Shown piece by piece: positions 7,494 through 15,208 of a DNA stretch of 33,600 nucleotides. The stretch is from an uncultured Lachnospiraceae bacterium. Lineage in GTDB: Bacteria > Bacillota > Clostridia > Lachnospirales > Lachnospiraceae. The stretch spans positions 1 to 33,600 of the forward strand of contig CAMSTM010000020.1 in assembly GCA_947063675.1 (NCBI GenBank), given 5' to 3'. Within the stretch, counting starts at the first letter, position 1; each line of letters opens with the position of its first letter. Under the pieces are notes generated by a model. It saw only the letters and a program-made list of their open reading frames with translations, was not told the origin of the DNA and did not search any database. The position numbers and the translations under genes were made by a program.

Positions 7494-8585
7494 TTACTCT
7501 TCCGTAAAATAACACAGATTTTCCCCTGTGATAATTTCAAGCTTGGAATAGAACTTCTTTTTTTCATTGGAAATCCCGTAACACATTTCCTCGAACAAAA
7601 GCTTGATTCCCAGATACGCCTGCCTGCTTAAATCCTGATACACCACCGCGTCAATCACCGAATCCCGAATGTCCTTTTGGATTTCCTCAAATAAATCAAA
7701 GCCTACCAATCTGATATCACACCTGCCGCAGCCCCGAAGCGCCCTCGCCATGAGGTCAAGACGGTAAGTCAAATCAAAAATACCGCGCAGCTTTGGCTCC
7801 TTCTGCACACAGGAAGTAACCGCCCTGAAAATCTCCTCATCCTCCACCAGCTCAAAGGCAGCGGGAAGCACCTGACAGTCCGGGAAGTCCTTTATTTTAT
7901 CCAGAAAACCGTTCAATCTGTCATGGATATCCTGATTGCTCCGGTATTCCGTGGTTACCGGCACAAAAATCTTTTTGGTTTCGGCGCCTTTGCCCGCCCC
8001 GACTACCCCTCCTGAAATCATCTTGCCAAGCAGCTCCGCCGCAAGCCGGCCGCTCCGGTAATAGTCCACGCCCACATAATAATTTTCTCCGCCTTTTTTG
8101 CTGTCCCGGCTCAGGAGAACCACCTGACAATCTTCCTCCGCAAGCCTTTGCAGAATCTTCTCCGTCACTTCCTTATCATCGGAAGACGCAAGCAGAAAGC
8201 TCCCCACTCCCTTAGCCAGCATCTCTTCCACTTCCTGAAGCTGCCGCCAGGGCTCCTCCAATAAAGCCTCCGCAATTAAAACATGCAGGCCGTCGTCTCC
8301 AAATTCCCTGACCGCCTCGCCGATTCCCTTTCTCACCTCCGGAGAAAAGTAGTTGGCGCTCCGGGACTGAAATCCCACATATCCGATGGTATACTGTCTG
8401 TTCAAAGCAAGATTTCTGGCGTTTTTATTCTGTACATAATGATACTTTTCCAGAGCCGCAATCACCGTGGCTTTTGTTTTCTCGCTGACATTTCCCTTGT
8501 TCTTTAAAACCTTGTAAATCGTAGTTCTGGAAATGCCGATTTCCTCGGCAATTGCTTCCAGTGTCATCCGTGCTGCCGTCTCCAT
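7494..8585 (-). CDS. LacI family transcriptional regulator
   Basis: A 363-residue repressor. The N-terminal LacI-type HTH (MTLEAIAEEIGISRTTIYKVLKNKGNVSEKT, about residues 7-37) is followed by the hinge helix region and a periplasmic-binding-protein-like sensor domain (from TIGYVGF onward). The ligand is probably the sugar handled by the operon or its phosphate. ATG 8585 is taken as the start; ATG 8567 (MTLEAI) is an alternative that matches most LacI proteins. A longer frame to 8681 would cross the promoter and can be discounted. It is the first gene of the operon and probably autoregulates through the operator at 8604-8625. Confidence 0.88.
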   Translation of the reverse strand: METAARMTLEAIAEEIGISRTTIYKVLKNKGNVSEKTKATVIAALEKYHYVQNKNARNLALNRQYTIGYVGFQSRSANYFSPEVRKGIGEAVREFGDDGLHVLIAEALLEEPWRQLQEVEEMLAKGVGSFLLASSDDKEVTEKILQRLAEEDCQVVLLSRDSKKGGENYYVGVDYYRSGRLAAELLGKMISGGVVGAGKGAETKKIFVPVTTEYRSNQDIHDRLNGFLDKIKDFPDCQVLPAAFELVEDEEIFRAVTSCVQKEPKLRGIFDLTYRLDLMARALRGCGRCDIRLVGFDLFEEIQKDIRDSVIDAVVYQDLSRQAYLGIKLLFEEMCYGISNEKKKFYSKLEIITGENLCYFTEE

Positions 8586-8603
8586 ACAGGCGCTCTCTTT
8601 CTC

Positions 8604-8625
8604 AAAGTTTACACGTGTTAACTTT
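8604..8625. promoter_or_regulatory. LacI-type operator
   Basis: A 22-bp near-perfect palindrome with core ACACGTGT and flanks AAAGTT/AACTTT; only one symmetric pair is mismatched. The central CG is at 8614-8615, as in LacI/CcpA-class operators. It directly abuts the -10 element and covers the predicted transcription start, so a bound repressor would block initiation. Confidence 0.8.
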
Positions 8626-8654
8626 ATGATAACACCACCGGTTTCCATTGTCAA
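8626..8654 (-). promoter_or_regulatory. Promoter of the lacI-xylB-DUF4867-isomerase operon
   Basis: On the minus strand: perfect -35 TTGACA (8649-8654), 17-bp spacer, and -10 TATCAT (8626-8631). The operator begins at the next base. The transcription start is expected near 8619, giving a leader of about 35 bases before ATG 8585. Confidence 0.8.
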
Positions 8655-8777
8655 TTTGGACTTATATACATGATTCCGCATCTGTTTTTATGCAATATGT
8701 ACAACTGACAGCTTTTAAGGCCAAAGCCCGCCCTGGCAGGAATGCCGGCGCAAACGAAACCGCATCCGCCTTCCCGC

Positions 8778-9851
8778 TTATTTCCCATCCGGCAGGCCCG
8801 GGGCGTATTTTATAAAAAAGTCCTCCGCCTTCTTTTCATTAAGAGCAAACCGCTTTTGCAGTTTCGCGACAATCCTTTCTTTGCCAAATCCCTCCTCCAG
8901 GTAATCCAACACAAACGCTTCTATTCCGCATTCCATTCCCTGGGCTATTCCGCGTTCCAGCCCTTCTTTCCGCAAGTCCTCTCCCCACTCTTCCATCGCC
9001 CTGCACATATCTACCCTGTCTCCTTCCTGCCGGTAATTTCTTTTTTGCTCTATGAAATCGGATTTGTTTATCATAACGCTGATAACGTCAAAGGTGTCCT
9101 CGTCCATCTCCCGCATCCGCCGTTCATTTTCCCCGCAGTACTTCCGAAGCTCCTCCTTGCTTTCTCTCCGCTTCAAAAAACCTATAAGCTCTCTTATACC
9201 CGTCTGAAAATTCTGTTCTTCCAGGTCCTTCGCCGTCACAAGATTTATGTGGTAATTCGAAATATACTGTTTGAAAATTTCGTTCTTCTCTCCAAAGTCT
9301 AACATATCGTGCAAATTTCTGCAACCGTCATATTCATCCTCGCCGTGGTAGAATACTATTGTAATCACAGGACTCAATCTGTCTTCCTTCCGCATACCTG
9401 ACAAGAATTCCGCGCCGCCGGCTGTCGTGCTGACTGCAGTGTTCACAGCCGCGTTGCCGGCAATGCCTTTCCCGCTTATTTCCTTGCTTTCACCGATAGA
9501 TGCGGCGCCATTTCCCATCTCATTCTTTCTCTCACGCGCTTTACGGTAATCCTCCTTTATCCTTTTAAGCTGCTTTTTATATTCCAGAACATCATATTCC
9601 ATACAGCGAAAGGGCATGGCATAGTGGACCATATCCTGATTTTCCACGCCTATCAGAATATAGCTCCCTTCCCTGCAGACCTTTTTCAGGATATCCCTGC
9701 TCCTTGCCGCTTTCGAATAGACAGTCTGTCCCTCCTCAATCTCCTTTGCCGATATCACCTGTCCTCCCCCATAAAGACTCCCGTTAATGAAGTCGGCAAA
9801 CCGCTCCGGCTTCTCCAGATAGTCGCAGATAACGTTATTCTTTTTTCCCAT
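8778..9851 (-). CDS. Rpn family PD-(D/E)XK nuclease / putative transposase
   Basis: A 357-residue protein of the Rpn (recombination-promoting nuclease, formerly transposase_31-like) group. The N-terminal half shows the family core: SRDILKK (D53), GVENQ (E70-x-Q72), and YAMPFRCMEYDVLEYKKQLKRI. An alanine/glycine-rich insert (about residues 110-150) separates this from VITIVFYHGEDEYDG. A charged helical C-terminus carries the common EEWGEDLRKEGLERGIAQGMECGIE repeats. Rpn proteins cut DNA and promote recombination in E. coli; others have been linked to phage defence. The start at 9851 has AGGAGAAGAT just upstream; ATG 9869 is less likely. It stands alone, with a folded leader at 9881-9963. Confidence 0.78.
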   Translation of the reverse strand: MGKKNNVICDYLEKPERFADFINGSLYGGGQVISAKEIEEGQTVYSKAARSRDILKKVCREGSYILIGVENQDMVHYAMPFRCMEYDVLEYKKQLKRIKEDYRKARERKNEMGNGAASIGESKEISGKGIAGNAAVNTAVSTTAGGAEFLSGMRKEDRLSPVITIVFYHGEDEYDGCRNLHDMLDFGEKNEIFKQYISNYHINLVTAKDLEEQNFQTGIRELIGFLKRRESKEELRKYCGENERRMREMDEDTFDVISVMINKSDFIEQKRNYRQEGDRVDMCRAMEEWGEDLRKEGLERGIAQGMECGIEAFVLDYLEEGFGKERIVAKLQKRFALNEKKAEDFFIKYAPGLPDGK

Positions 9852-9880
9852 ATCTTCTCCTGACTGCATAATTTAATCTT

Positions 9881-9963
9881 ATTGGAAATACCGGCGAACC
9901 AGCCCGGCAGAAATGCCCTTTGAATATCCCTTTAAAATTCAGGGATATGGTAGAATTTCCAAT
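9881..9963. repeat. Three-way-junction inverted repeat upstream of the Rpn gene
   Basis: A closing stem ATTGGAAAT (9881-9889) / ATTTCCAAT (9955-9963) encloses two hairpins: CCGGC...GCCCGG (9891-9907) and the perfect ATATCCCT/AGGGATAT (9924-9931 with 9941-9948, 9-base loop). The layout could be a folded 5' leader RNA of the Rpn gene or a small element with terminal inverted repeats. No target-site duplication was obvious. Confidence 0.6.
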
Positions 9964-10070
9964 GTGTTTTCTGATAAAAACAGACTAACAGAATTTGACG
10001 AAAAATCAAGAAAAAAACCGGTAAAAAATTATTATAAAAGTATAAACTGCTGCCGGCGCGCCGCCGGTAT

Positions 10071-10110
10071 TTAAAACGTCCGGGCGAAAGAAACTCTTCC
10101 TGCCCGGACG
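10071..10110 (-). terminator. Terminator of metNI
   Basis: A perfect 9-bp GC-rich stem (CGTCCGGGC 10077-10085 with 10102-10110) and 16-base loop. On the minus strand it is followed by TTTTAA. It lies about 50 bp beyond the metI stop. Confidence 0.7.
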
Positions 10111-10162
10111 CACTCCGGCCCCATCAAGGCCGCTTCAAAACGCAGTTAAAAATTTTAACGGT

Positions 10163-10828
10163 CTAACCCGTAATCCTTCTGTCCAGCTTCTTTGAAATCC
10201 TTGTCCCAATCATCTGCAGGATTTGCACCAGGGCCACCAGAAGAATTACCGTCACAATCATAATATCTCCTTGCCATCTGTAATACCCGTAGCGGATGGC
10301 GATGTCTCCAAGACCGCCGCCTCCGACTACGCCGGCCATTGCCGAATAGCCGAGGATTGTGCCAAGGGAAATGGTAGCCCCCACTATCAGGGACGTCCTG
10401 GCCTCGGCCATAAGCACTTTCCAAATAATCGTCCACAAACTTGCCCCCATACTCTGGGCCGCCTCAATCACGCCGTGGTCCACTTCCAGCAGGGAAGACT
10501 CCACCATTCTCGCCACAAAGGGCGCCGCCGCAATGGCAAGAGGCACGATGGTCGCCGTGGCCCCATAGCTTTTCCCTACAATCAGCCTTGTGAAAGGAAT
10601 TATCAGCATCAGAAGGATTAAAAACGGAATACTTCTCACAATATTCACCACAACATCCAGAATTTTATACACTATCTTAATCGGCTTTAATCCTCCCGGC
10701 GCCGTCACCACCAGTATAATTCCCATGGGAATCCCCAGCGCATAGGCAATCAGCGTTGAAACAAGGGTCATATAAAGGGTCACTCCCGTGCCCTCGACTA
10801 TCATCATAATTGTCTGACTATCCCACAT
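10163..10828 (-). CDS. metI: Methionine ABC transporter permease
   Basis: The membrane subunit of the MetNIQ importer for D/L-methionine. It is about 221 residues with five hydrophobic segments. The cytoplasmic coupling (EAA-type) loop is visible as VESSLLEVDHGVIEAAQSMGASLWTI in two adjacent parts. ATG 10828 is preferred: GGAGGAG lies 10-12 bases upstream, whereas the alternative TTG 10837 lies too close to it. The gene overlaps the end of metN by 11 bp, so translation is coupled. No metQ lipoprotein gene is present next to it. Confidence 0.88.
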   Translation of the reverse strand: MWDSQTIMMIVEGTGVTLYMTLVSTLIAYALGIPMGIILVVTAPGGLKPIKIVYKILDVVVNIVRSIPFLILLMLIIPFTRLIVGKSYGATATIVPLAIAAAPFVARMVESSLLEVDHGVIEAAQSMGASLWTIIWKVLMAEARTSLIVGATISLGTILGYSAMAGVVGGGGLGDIAIRYGYYRWQGDIMIVTVILLVALVQILQMIGTRISKKLDRRITG

Positions 10829-11831
10829 AATTATCAAGCTCCTCCACTTCCAGTTTTCTGCTCTTTAAGTACTCTATCATCTTTTCCGCCACCGCTTCAT
10901 CCTCCGGGAGCTGCAGAATCATCTGCCCGTGCGCCACGCCGCCGATATCCTGAGTATCCGCCAGAAGAATGTTCACCGGCGTCTTGCAGGCAAGCACCAT
11001 GTTGGCGATTACCGGCTCAAAAGATGAGTTACTGGTGAAAACAATGCGGATGCACCGCTTCCCCTGCATTTCCTCGTAAGAAGCATTTTCTCCCCGGAAA
11101 ACAAGCTTTTTGGCCGCCTTTGATTTCGGTCTCTGGAATACTTCCTCAACCCTTCCGGTTTCGGCCAGCATCCCTTCATCTATGATTGCCACATGGCTGC
11201 AAATCTCCTGCACCACAGCCATTTCATGGGTGATAATTACAATGGTAATGCCGTATTTTTGATTAATTTCTTTCAGCAGCGCCAGTATCGCCTTGGTTGT
11301 GGTCGGGTCAAGGGCGCTGGTGGCCTCGTCGCAGAGCAATATCTTGGGATTGGTCGCAAGGGCTCTTGCAATCGCTACCCTCTGCTTCTGCCCGCCGGAA
11401 AGCTGCGCCGGGTAGGCAAGCTCCTTTTCCGAAAGCCCTACAATGGAAAGCAACTCTCTTGCTCTCGCTACCGCATCCTTTCTGGGCGTTTTGATAATTT
11501 CCATAGGAAAACAGACATTGTCAAGAACGGTTCTCTGCATCAACAGATTAAAATGCTGGAAAATCATTGCAATCTCCGTGCGTATGGCGCGGAGTTCGCC
11601 GCCGTTTAACGCCGACAAATCCTTTTCTTCTATATAAACAGTACCTGTGGTGGGCCGTTCAAGAAAATTCAGGCATCTTACCAGCGTGGACTTTCCCGCG
11701 CCGCTCATACCGATGATGCCGTAAATCTCTCCCTTATGTATCTCCAGATTAATGCCCTTAAGGGCTTCCACCTGATTGTCCTTTCCCACAAAGGTTTTGG
11801 TGACATTGTCTATTCGTATCATTGTTTCCAT
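10818..11831 (-). CDS. metN: Methionine ABC transporter ATP-binding protein
   Basis: A 337-residue ATPase of the methionine importer. Walker A is GMSGAGKST (41-49), the signature is LSGGQ (144-148), and Walker B is ILLCDEATSALDP (about 164-176). The C-terminal ~90 residues (from about RCIRIVF) match the NIL domain, which binds methionine and mediates transinhibition in MetN. ATG 11831 and ATG 11822 are both possible starts; neither has a strong ribosome binding site. A possible promoter is TTGAGG-17 bp-TAAGAT on the minus strand (about 11885-11915). There is only 110 bp to the GH42 gene, and no SAM riboswitch was seen there. Confidence 0.92.
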   Translation of the reverse strand: METMIRIDNVTKTFVGKDNQVEALKGINLEIHKGEIYGIIGMSGAGKSTLVRCLNFLERPTTGTVYIEEKDLSALNGGELRAIRTEIAMIFQHFNLLMQRTVLDNVCFPMEIIKTPRKDAVARARELLSIVGLSEKELAYPAQLSGGQKQRVAIARALATNPKILLCDEATSALDPTTTKAILALLKEINQKYGITIVIITHEMAVVQEICSHVAIIDEGMLAETGRVEEVFQRPKSKAAKKLVFRGENASYEEMQGKRCIRIVFTSNSSFEPVIANMVLACKTPVNILLADTQDIGGVAHGQMILQLPEDEAVAEKMIEYLKSRKLEVEELDNYVG

Positions 11832-11941
11832 CTGCTGCCATGACCTCGTTTCTTCCGTTCTTTTTCTGTATAGAAAAGCTGACGCCTTTATATCTTATCA
11901 CAAACCGGATTTACCCTCAAGCATTATCGCCCTGCGGATTT

Positions 11942-13990
11942 TCACCTGTCACAGGAGAGGCGCAGGCACACTGTACCATAACCTTCCAACGTCAGGGAGC
12001 CGGAAACTTCTTTTCCCGTATACATATCCCTCATTTTTTCCAGAACTGTGATTTCCGCCGGCGTATCCGAATAATTTAACACAAAGACGTACTTTGCGCC
12101 TTCTTTCACGCGAACCGCAATCTCGCATTTCTCCGGTACAGTAATAAAATTCCCGTAAGGATTTTCAACGCAGGCTTCTTTTAAGAACGCTCTGACGGCT
12201 CCTTCCGTAAAAGCGCTTCCGTAATAGTAAACTCTCCCTTCTCCCACCTGTCTTGACACAAGGGCTCCTGCCCCCGCGTCGTCGCCGCTTATGTAAAGGG
12301 CCTCTTGTACGCCGGTTAAAGGCTCCACCAAATCCGTGAACACCGCCGCCGGAAAAGTTTCCTCTCCCCACTTAACCGTAACTTCCCCTGCGTCCGGCGC
12401 AATTGCCGTGTATTCGGGAATATCCGCACCGGTAAGGCCGGCGATAACGCCCGGCAGTTTTTCCATGGTGCATTTTCCGTTAATATCCTTATAGGCGCTC
12501 CGGCAGCCAAATACCAGAATACCGCCCTTTTGCGCATAATCCTCCAAAACTGCCGCCTGCCTGCCTGACAGAATGGCGGGATGAGGGTAAAAAAGAACCC
12601 TGTACCTTTGCAAATCCTCCGCCCCGGTCTTTTCCGTCAGATACACATAATCCATCGGCGTATGGGTTTTCTGCATGGTCTCAAACAATGCCCTCTGGCT
12701 CTGCTTCTCTATTTTTTCATGCAGTTTATCGTATTCGGCGTCAAAAATATTGTCATAGTCCCTGATGACGCCGACTTCCGCTTCGTATTCTCCTCCGGCA
12801 ATTTCGCTGACAGCCGTCACTTTTTTATAGATATCGCCGACTTCCTTAAGCCTTCTGTTATCCCTGCCCGAATAGTCCAGAATTCCGTGCCAGTAAATCT
12901 CCGTTCCAAAAATGCAGGTCCGCCATCTGAAATAGCTGATAAAATCCGCTCCGTGGGCGATGGACTGCATGGTCCATAAGGTCATCTGCCCCCTTTTGGG
13001 CGACGGCTGTATCATGCGGGAATTCCATCCTCCGCCTCCCGACTGCTGCTCCATAATTCCGAAAATCCGTGAGACCGCCCGCGTCTCTGCAAGGTTCCGG
13101 CTCCACTTCCTGTCCTTCATTTCATCCTTATCACTATAATTATTCAAACCATAAGCAAAGTTAGGATAGGAATCATAAGTAATGAAATCGATGCTTTCCC
13201 TGGTCATTTTCTGATAATCCACATGCCCGAAAAGGCCGTTGGTGGTGATGAAGTCTCCCTCTTTTATGTACTTTCTGATAATATCCGCCTGCAGACGGGC
13301 AAATTCATTGGTGCTTTCTGAGATAAACCGAAGGTAATCCAGCGTCTGGTGGGGATTGACGCCTCCGCTGACGGTAGGGCGGGGAACATAAATCTCCTTC
13401 CAGTCCGTATAAGTCTGATTCCAGAAAACCGCGCCCCACGCTTCGTTAAGTTTCTCCAGACTGCCGTATTTTTTCTGCAGATATACCCGGAACGCCGCCG
13501 TATCGCTCTCAGAATAAAACTCATTTGCCTCGCAGTTCAGCTCATTGTCAATCTGCCAGCCAATCACACAGCTTCTTCTCCCGTAACGGCCCGCCATGCG
13601 CTCCACAATCTCTGCACAGAATTTCCGGTAAACGGGGGAATTGTAATTATAATGCCGCCGCAGGCCATGTCTGTACAAAGTCCCGTCGATTCCGGCGTTT
13701 AAGCATTCCGGGTATTTTTCCGTCAGCCATGCCGGAGGCGTCGCCGTCGGCGTTCCCATAATCACCTTCATTCCGGCTTCTTCCGCAACATCCAGAAACC
13801 GGTCAAAGAAGTCATAGTTATATACGCCCTCCGCGGGCTCGATTTTATTCCAGGCAAATTCCGCAATCCTGACGACCTCGATTCCGCACGCCAGCATTCT
13901 TGACAAATCCTCTTTCCACATCCCCTCGTCCCAGTGTTCAGGATAGTAGCATGTTCCCAGCGTGATTTTTTCTCCGTTCAATATCTGCAT
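11942..13990 (-). CDS. GH42 beta-galactosidase
   Basis: A 682-residue cytoplasmic glycosidase of family GH42 that releases terminal beta-D-galactose (in some members alpha-L-arabinopyranose) from oligosaccharides. The family start GTCYYPEHWDEGMWKEDLSRM is clear. The acid/base is E150 in GWQIDNEL, and the nucleophile is E314 in GIMEQQSGGGGW. The beta-galactosidase trimerisation domain (from about residue 395) and a C-terminal beta domain follow. No signal peptide is present. ATG 13990 follows AAAGGAAAAAGAAAA. Its promoter carries the same box as that of the XRE gene upstream, which suggests control by that regulator. The length is normal for the family. Confidence 0.92.
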   Translation of the reverse strand: MQILNGEKITLGTCYYPEHWDEGMWKEDLSRMLACGIEVVRIAEFAWNKIEPAEGVYNYDFFDRFLDVAEEAGMKVIMGTPTATPPAWLTEKYPECLNAGIDGTLYRHGLRRHYNYNSPVYRKFCAEIVERMAGRYGRRSCVIGWQIDNELNCEANEFYSESDTAAFRVYLQKKYGSLEKLNEAWGAVFWNQTYTDWKEIYVPRPTVSGGVNPHQTLDYLRFISESTNEFARLQADIIRKYIKEGDFITTNGLFGHVDYQKMTRESIDFITYDSYPNFAYGLNNYSDKDEMKDRKWSRNLAETRAVSRIFGIMEQQSGGGGWNSRMIQPSPKRGQMTLWTMQSIAHGADFISYFRWRTCIFGTEIYWHGILDYSGRDNRRLKEVGDIYKKVTAVSEIAGGEYEAEVGVIRDYDNIFDAEYDKLHEKIEKQSQRALFETMQKTHTPMDYVYLTEKTGAEDLQRYRVLFYPHPAILSGRQAAVLEDYAQKGGILVFGCRSAYKDINGKCTMEKLPGVIAGLTGADIPEYTAIAPDAGEVTVKWGEETFPAAVFTDLVEPLTGVQEALYISGDDAGAGALVSRQVGEGRVYYYGSAFTEGAVRAFLKEACVENPYGNFITVPEKCEIAVRVKEGAKYVFVLNYSDTPAEITVLEKMRDMYTGKEVSGSLTLEGYGTVCLRLSCDR

Positions 13991-14035
13991 TTTTCTTTTT
14001 CCTTTCGCCGCATTTCCGAATGTTTTCCTGTCGAA

Positions 14036-14064
14036 ATTATACCCCTAAAATAAGAGGTTATCAA
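14036..14064 (-). promoter_or_regulatory. GH42 promoter with XRE-type operator in the spacer
   Basis: On the minus strand: -35 TTGATA (14059-14064), 17-bp spacer and perfect -10 TATAAT (14036-14041). The spacer is filled by an imperfect palindrome (14041-14058) that closely matches the box in the XRE gene promoter at 15031-15047, including the neighbouring -35 and -10 hexamers. Confidence 0.75.
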
Positions 14065-14111
14065 CGTTTTTTTGAAAGTCAGCGTCGGTATCACCCATAA
14101 AAATTGTGTGC

Positions 14112-14438
14112 TCATCCGCTAAACAAATATTGATACTTTCTCCTTTGATTTACCAGAATCTCACGTACCCTATGCTTTACCTCATCCGAATAATACGGCT
14201 CGGCTGTTCCACCAAAAAACGGGCTCTGTCCGTATAATCGTTTATAGAGTAAACCGACTTGTTTAAACTTTCTCCATATAAATTCTGGAACAGCCTCTCC
14301 AGTGTAATCAGTTTCCAACCCTTCATATCCTGTATAATCTGCCTTATACCAGATACCCTGGTTTTCCCACTTTAGCTGATTCCCTTTTGATGACCGCCTT
14401 TTATTTTGTTTTTCATCCTGCTCAAATAATTCCACCAT
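14112..14438 (-). pseudogene. Shortened HipA-like protein (kinase core missing)
   Basis: A 108-residue protein. Its N-terminus has KGNQLKWENQGIWYKADYTG followed by YEGL, which resembles the start of the HipA-like proteins encoded next to this type of XRE regulator. Full members are about 300 residues. After YEGL the sequence jumps to VPEFIWRKFKQVGLLYKRLYG and a C-terminal YYSDEVKHRVREIL helix. No kinase nucleotide-binding or catalytic motif is present. It may be an in-frame internal deletion that kept both ends, or a distinct small protein; I cannot decide from sequence alone. ATG 14438 is chosen (AGAGG 8 bases upstream); GTG 14447 overlaps the XRE stop. The pair is translationally coupled. 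Confidence 0.5.
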
Positions 14439-14443
14439 GTCTG

Positions 14444-14986
14444 TCACCTCTCAATCCGTATCCGGAAATCGTCCTCGGCCATTCTTCCGTCTGTCTTTTC
14501 AATTATCAGAATCGGGTCATAAAAGGGTATATCCAAATCCTTCAAAATCAGTTTCATTTTATCCCGGCTTTCGGGAAAACATCTGGATTCCAGAAAAGCC
14601 TCATACTCCTCAAAAGACGGATGTTCCTCTTTTCCAAAAGCTCTCTCTATATAATTCCTGGTATAATTATAAATCTTAACCCTTCTGTTTCTCTCATCCA
14701 CATCGATAATCGTACAAACCCTGTTTTCGGACATATACCAGAGTCTAAGAGGATAAACCCTTTCCGGGATAACATAATCCTCTCCGATTTGAGGATATTC
14801 ATTTAATATTTTTATCAGAGTAGTGATAGGTCCTGTTATTTCCCTTTTTCCCCCTTCCCACCGCTCAATGGTTTTGGACGATACATGTACCAGCTCCGCA
14901 AACTCGCCCTGCGTCATCCCGAGTTTTCTGCGGATTGCTTTGATATCCTTCCCCGACGCTGTATCAGGAATTGCAAATCTGCCCAT
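14444..14986 (-). CDS. XRE family regulator, toxin-antitoxin-type
   Basis: A 180-residue DNA-binding protein. The HTH (residues about 14-55) contains KLGMTQGEFAELVHVSSKTI followed by ERWEGGKR. A C-terminal domain (YPLRLWYMSENRVCTIIDVD... ending MAEDDFRIRIER) is typical of regulators paired with HipA-like proteins in Lachnospiraceae. It probably represses its own promoter through palindromes at 15031-15047 and 15064-15080, and perhaps the GH42 promoter. Its start is supported by GGGAGG 8 bases upstream of ATG 14986. The stop overlaps the alternative GTG of the next gene. Confidence 0.8.
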   Translation of the reverse strand: MGRFAIPDTASGKDIKAIRRKLGMTQGEFAELVHVSSKTIERWEGGKREITGPITTLIKILNEYPQIGEDYVIPERVYPLRLWYMSENRVCTIIDVDERNRRVKIYNYTRNYIERAFGKEEHPSFEEYEAFLESRCFPESRDKMKLILKDLDIPFYDPILIIEKTDGRMAEDDFRIRIER

Positions 14987-15025
14987 AAAAATGCCTCCCT
15001 TTTTGCTTTTGACTGTTTCTTATCT

Positions 15026-15055
15026 ATTATACCCTTAAAATAAGGGTTATATCAA
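15026..15055 (-). promoter_or_regulatory. XRE gene promoter with operator in the spacer
   Basis: Minus-strand -35 TTGATA (15050-15055), 18-bp spacer, -10 TATAAT (15026-15031). The spacer is a perfect 17-bp palindrome (15031-15047): arms ACCCTTA/TAAGGGT around AAA. Occupancy would block RNA polymerase directly. Confidence 0.8.
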
Positions 15056-15063
15056 CAGTTTTA

Positions 15064-15080
15064 TCCCTTATTTTAAGGGT
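15064..15080. promoter_or_regulatory. Second XRE operator copy
   Basis: This is an inverted copy of the 15031-15047 palindrome, matching 16 of 17 bases. It lies just upstream of the XRE -35 and 34 bp upstream of the -35 of the divergent carbamate kinase promoter. Spacing between operator centres is 33 bp, about three helical turns. Confidence 0.75.
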
Positions 15081-15113
15081 TCTTCCATTTTTCATATCCC
15101 GGTCATATTTAAA

Positions 15114-15142
15114 TTGTAATCTTCCTCCGATTTTGTTATACT
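15114..15142 (+). promoter_or_regulatory. Carbamate kinase promoter
   Basis: -35 TTGTAA (15114-15119), 17-bp spacer, -10 TATACT (15137-15142), about 65 bp before ATG 15209. Confidence 0.65.
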
Positions 15143-15208
15143 GTTTACATATTTTTAATATTACAAATTCCCATTTGAAAATACATTCAGCAGAAAGGGT
15201 TTAAAATT

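Larger units (their letters stand above)
9852..10162. other. Intergenic region with folded leader and terminator
   Basis: This 311-bp region has no gene. It holds a three-armed inverted-repeat structure (9881-9963), an AT-rich stretch (about 9965-10045), a short GC hairpin (CCGGC/GCCGG, about 10052-10066), and the metNI terminator (10071-10110). I could not place a convincing promoter for the Rpn gene. Confidence 0.6.

Noticed and set aside
8778-9851. Evidence for an active transposon around the Rpn gene
   Set aside because: No flanking terminal inverted repeats around the gene or target duplications were found; only the upstream 83-bp structure was seen.
11832-11941. SAM riboswitch upstream of metN
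   Set aside because: The 110-bp gap is short and shows no S-box core or four-way junction.
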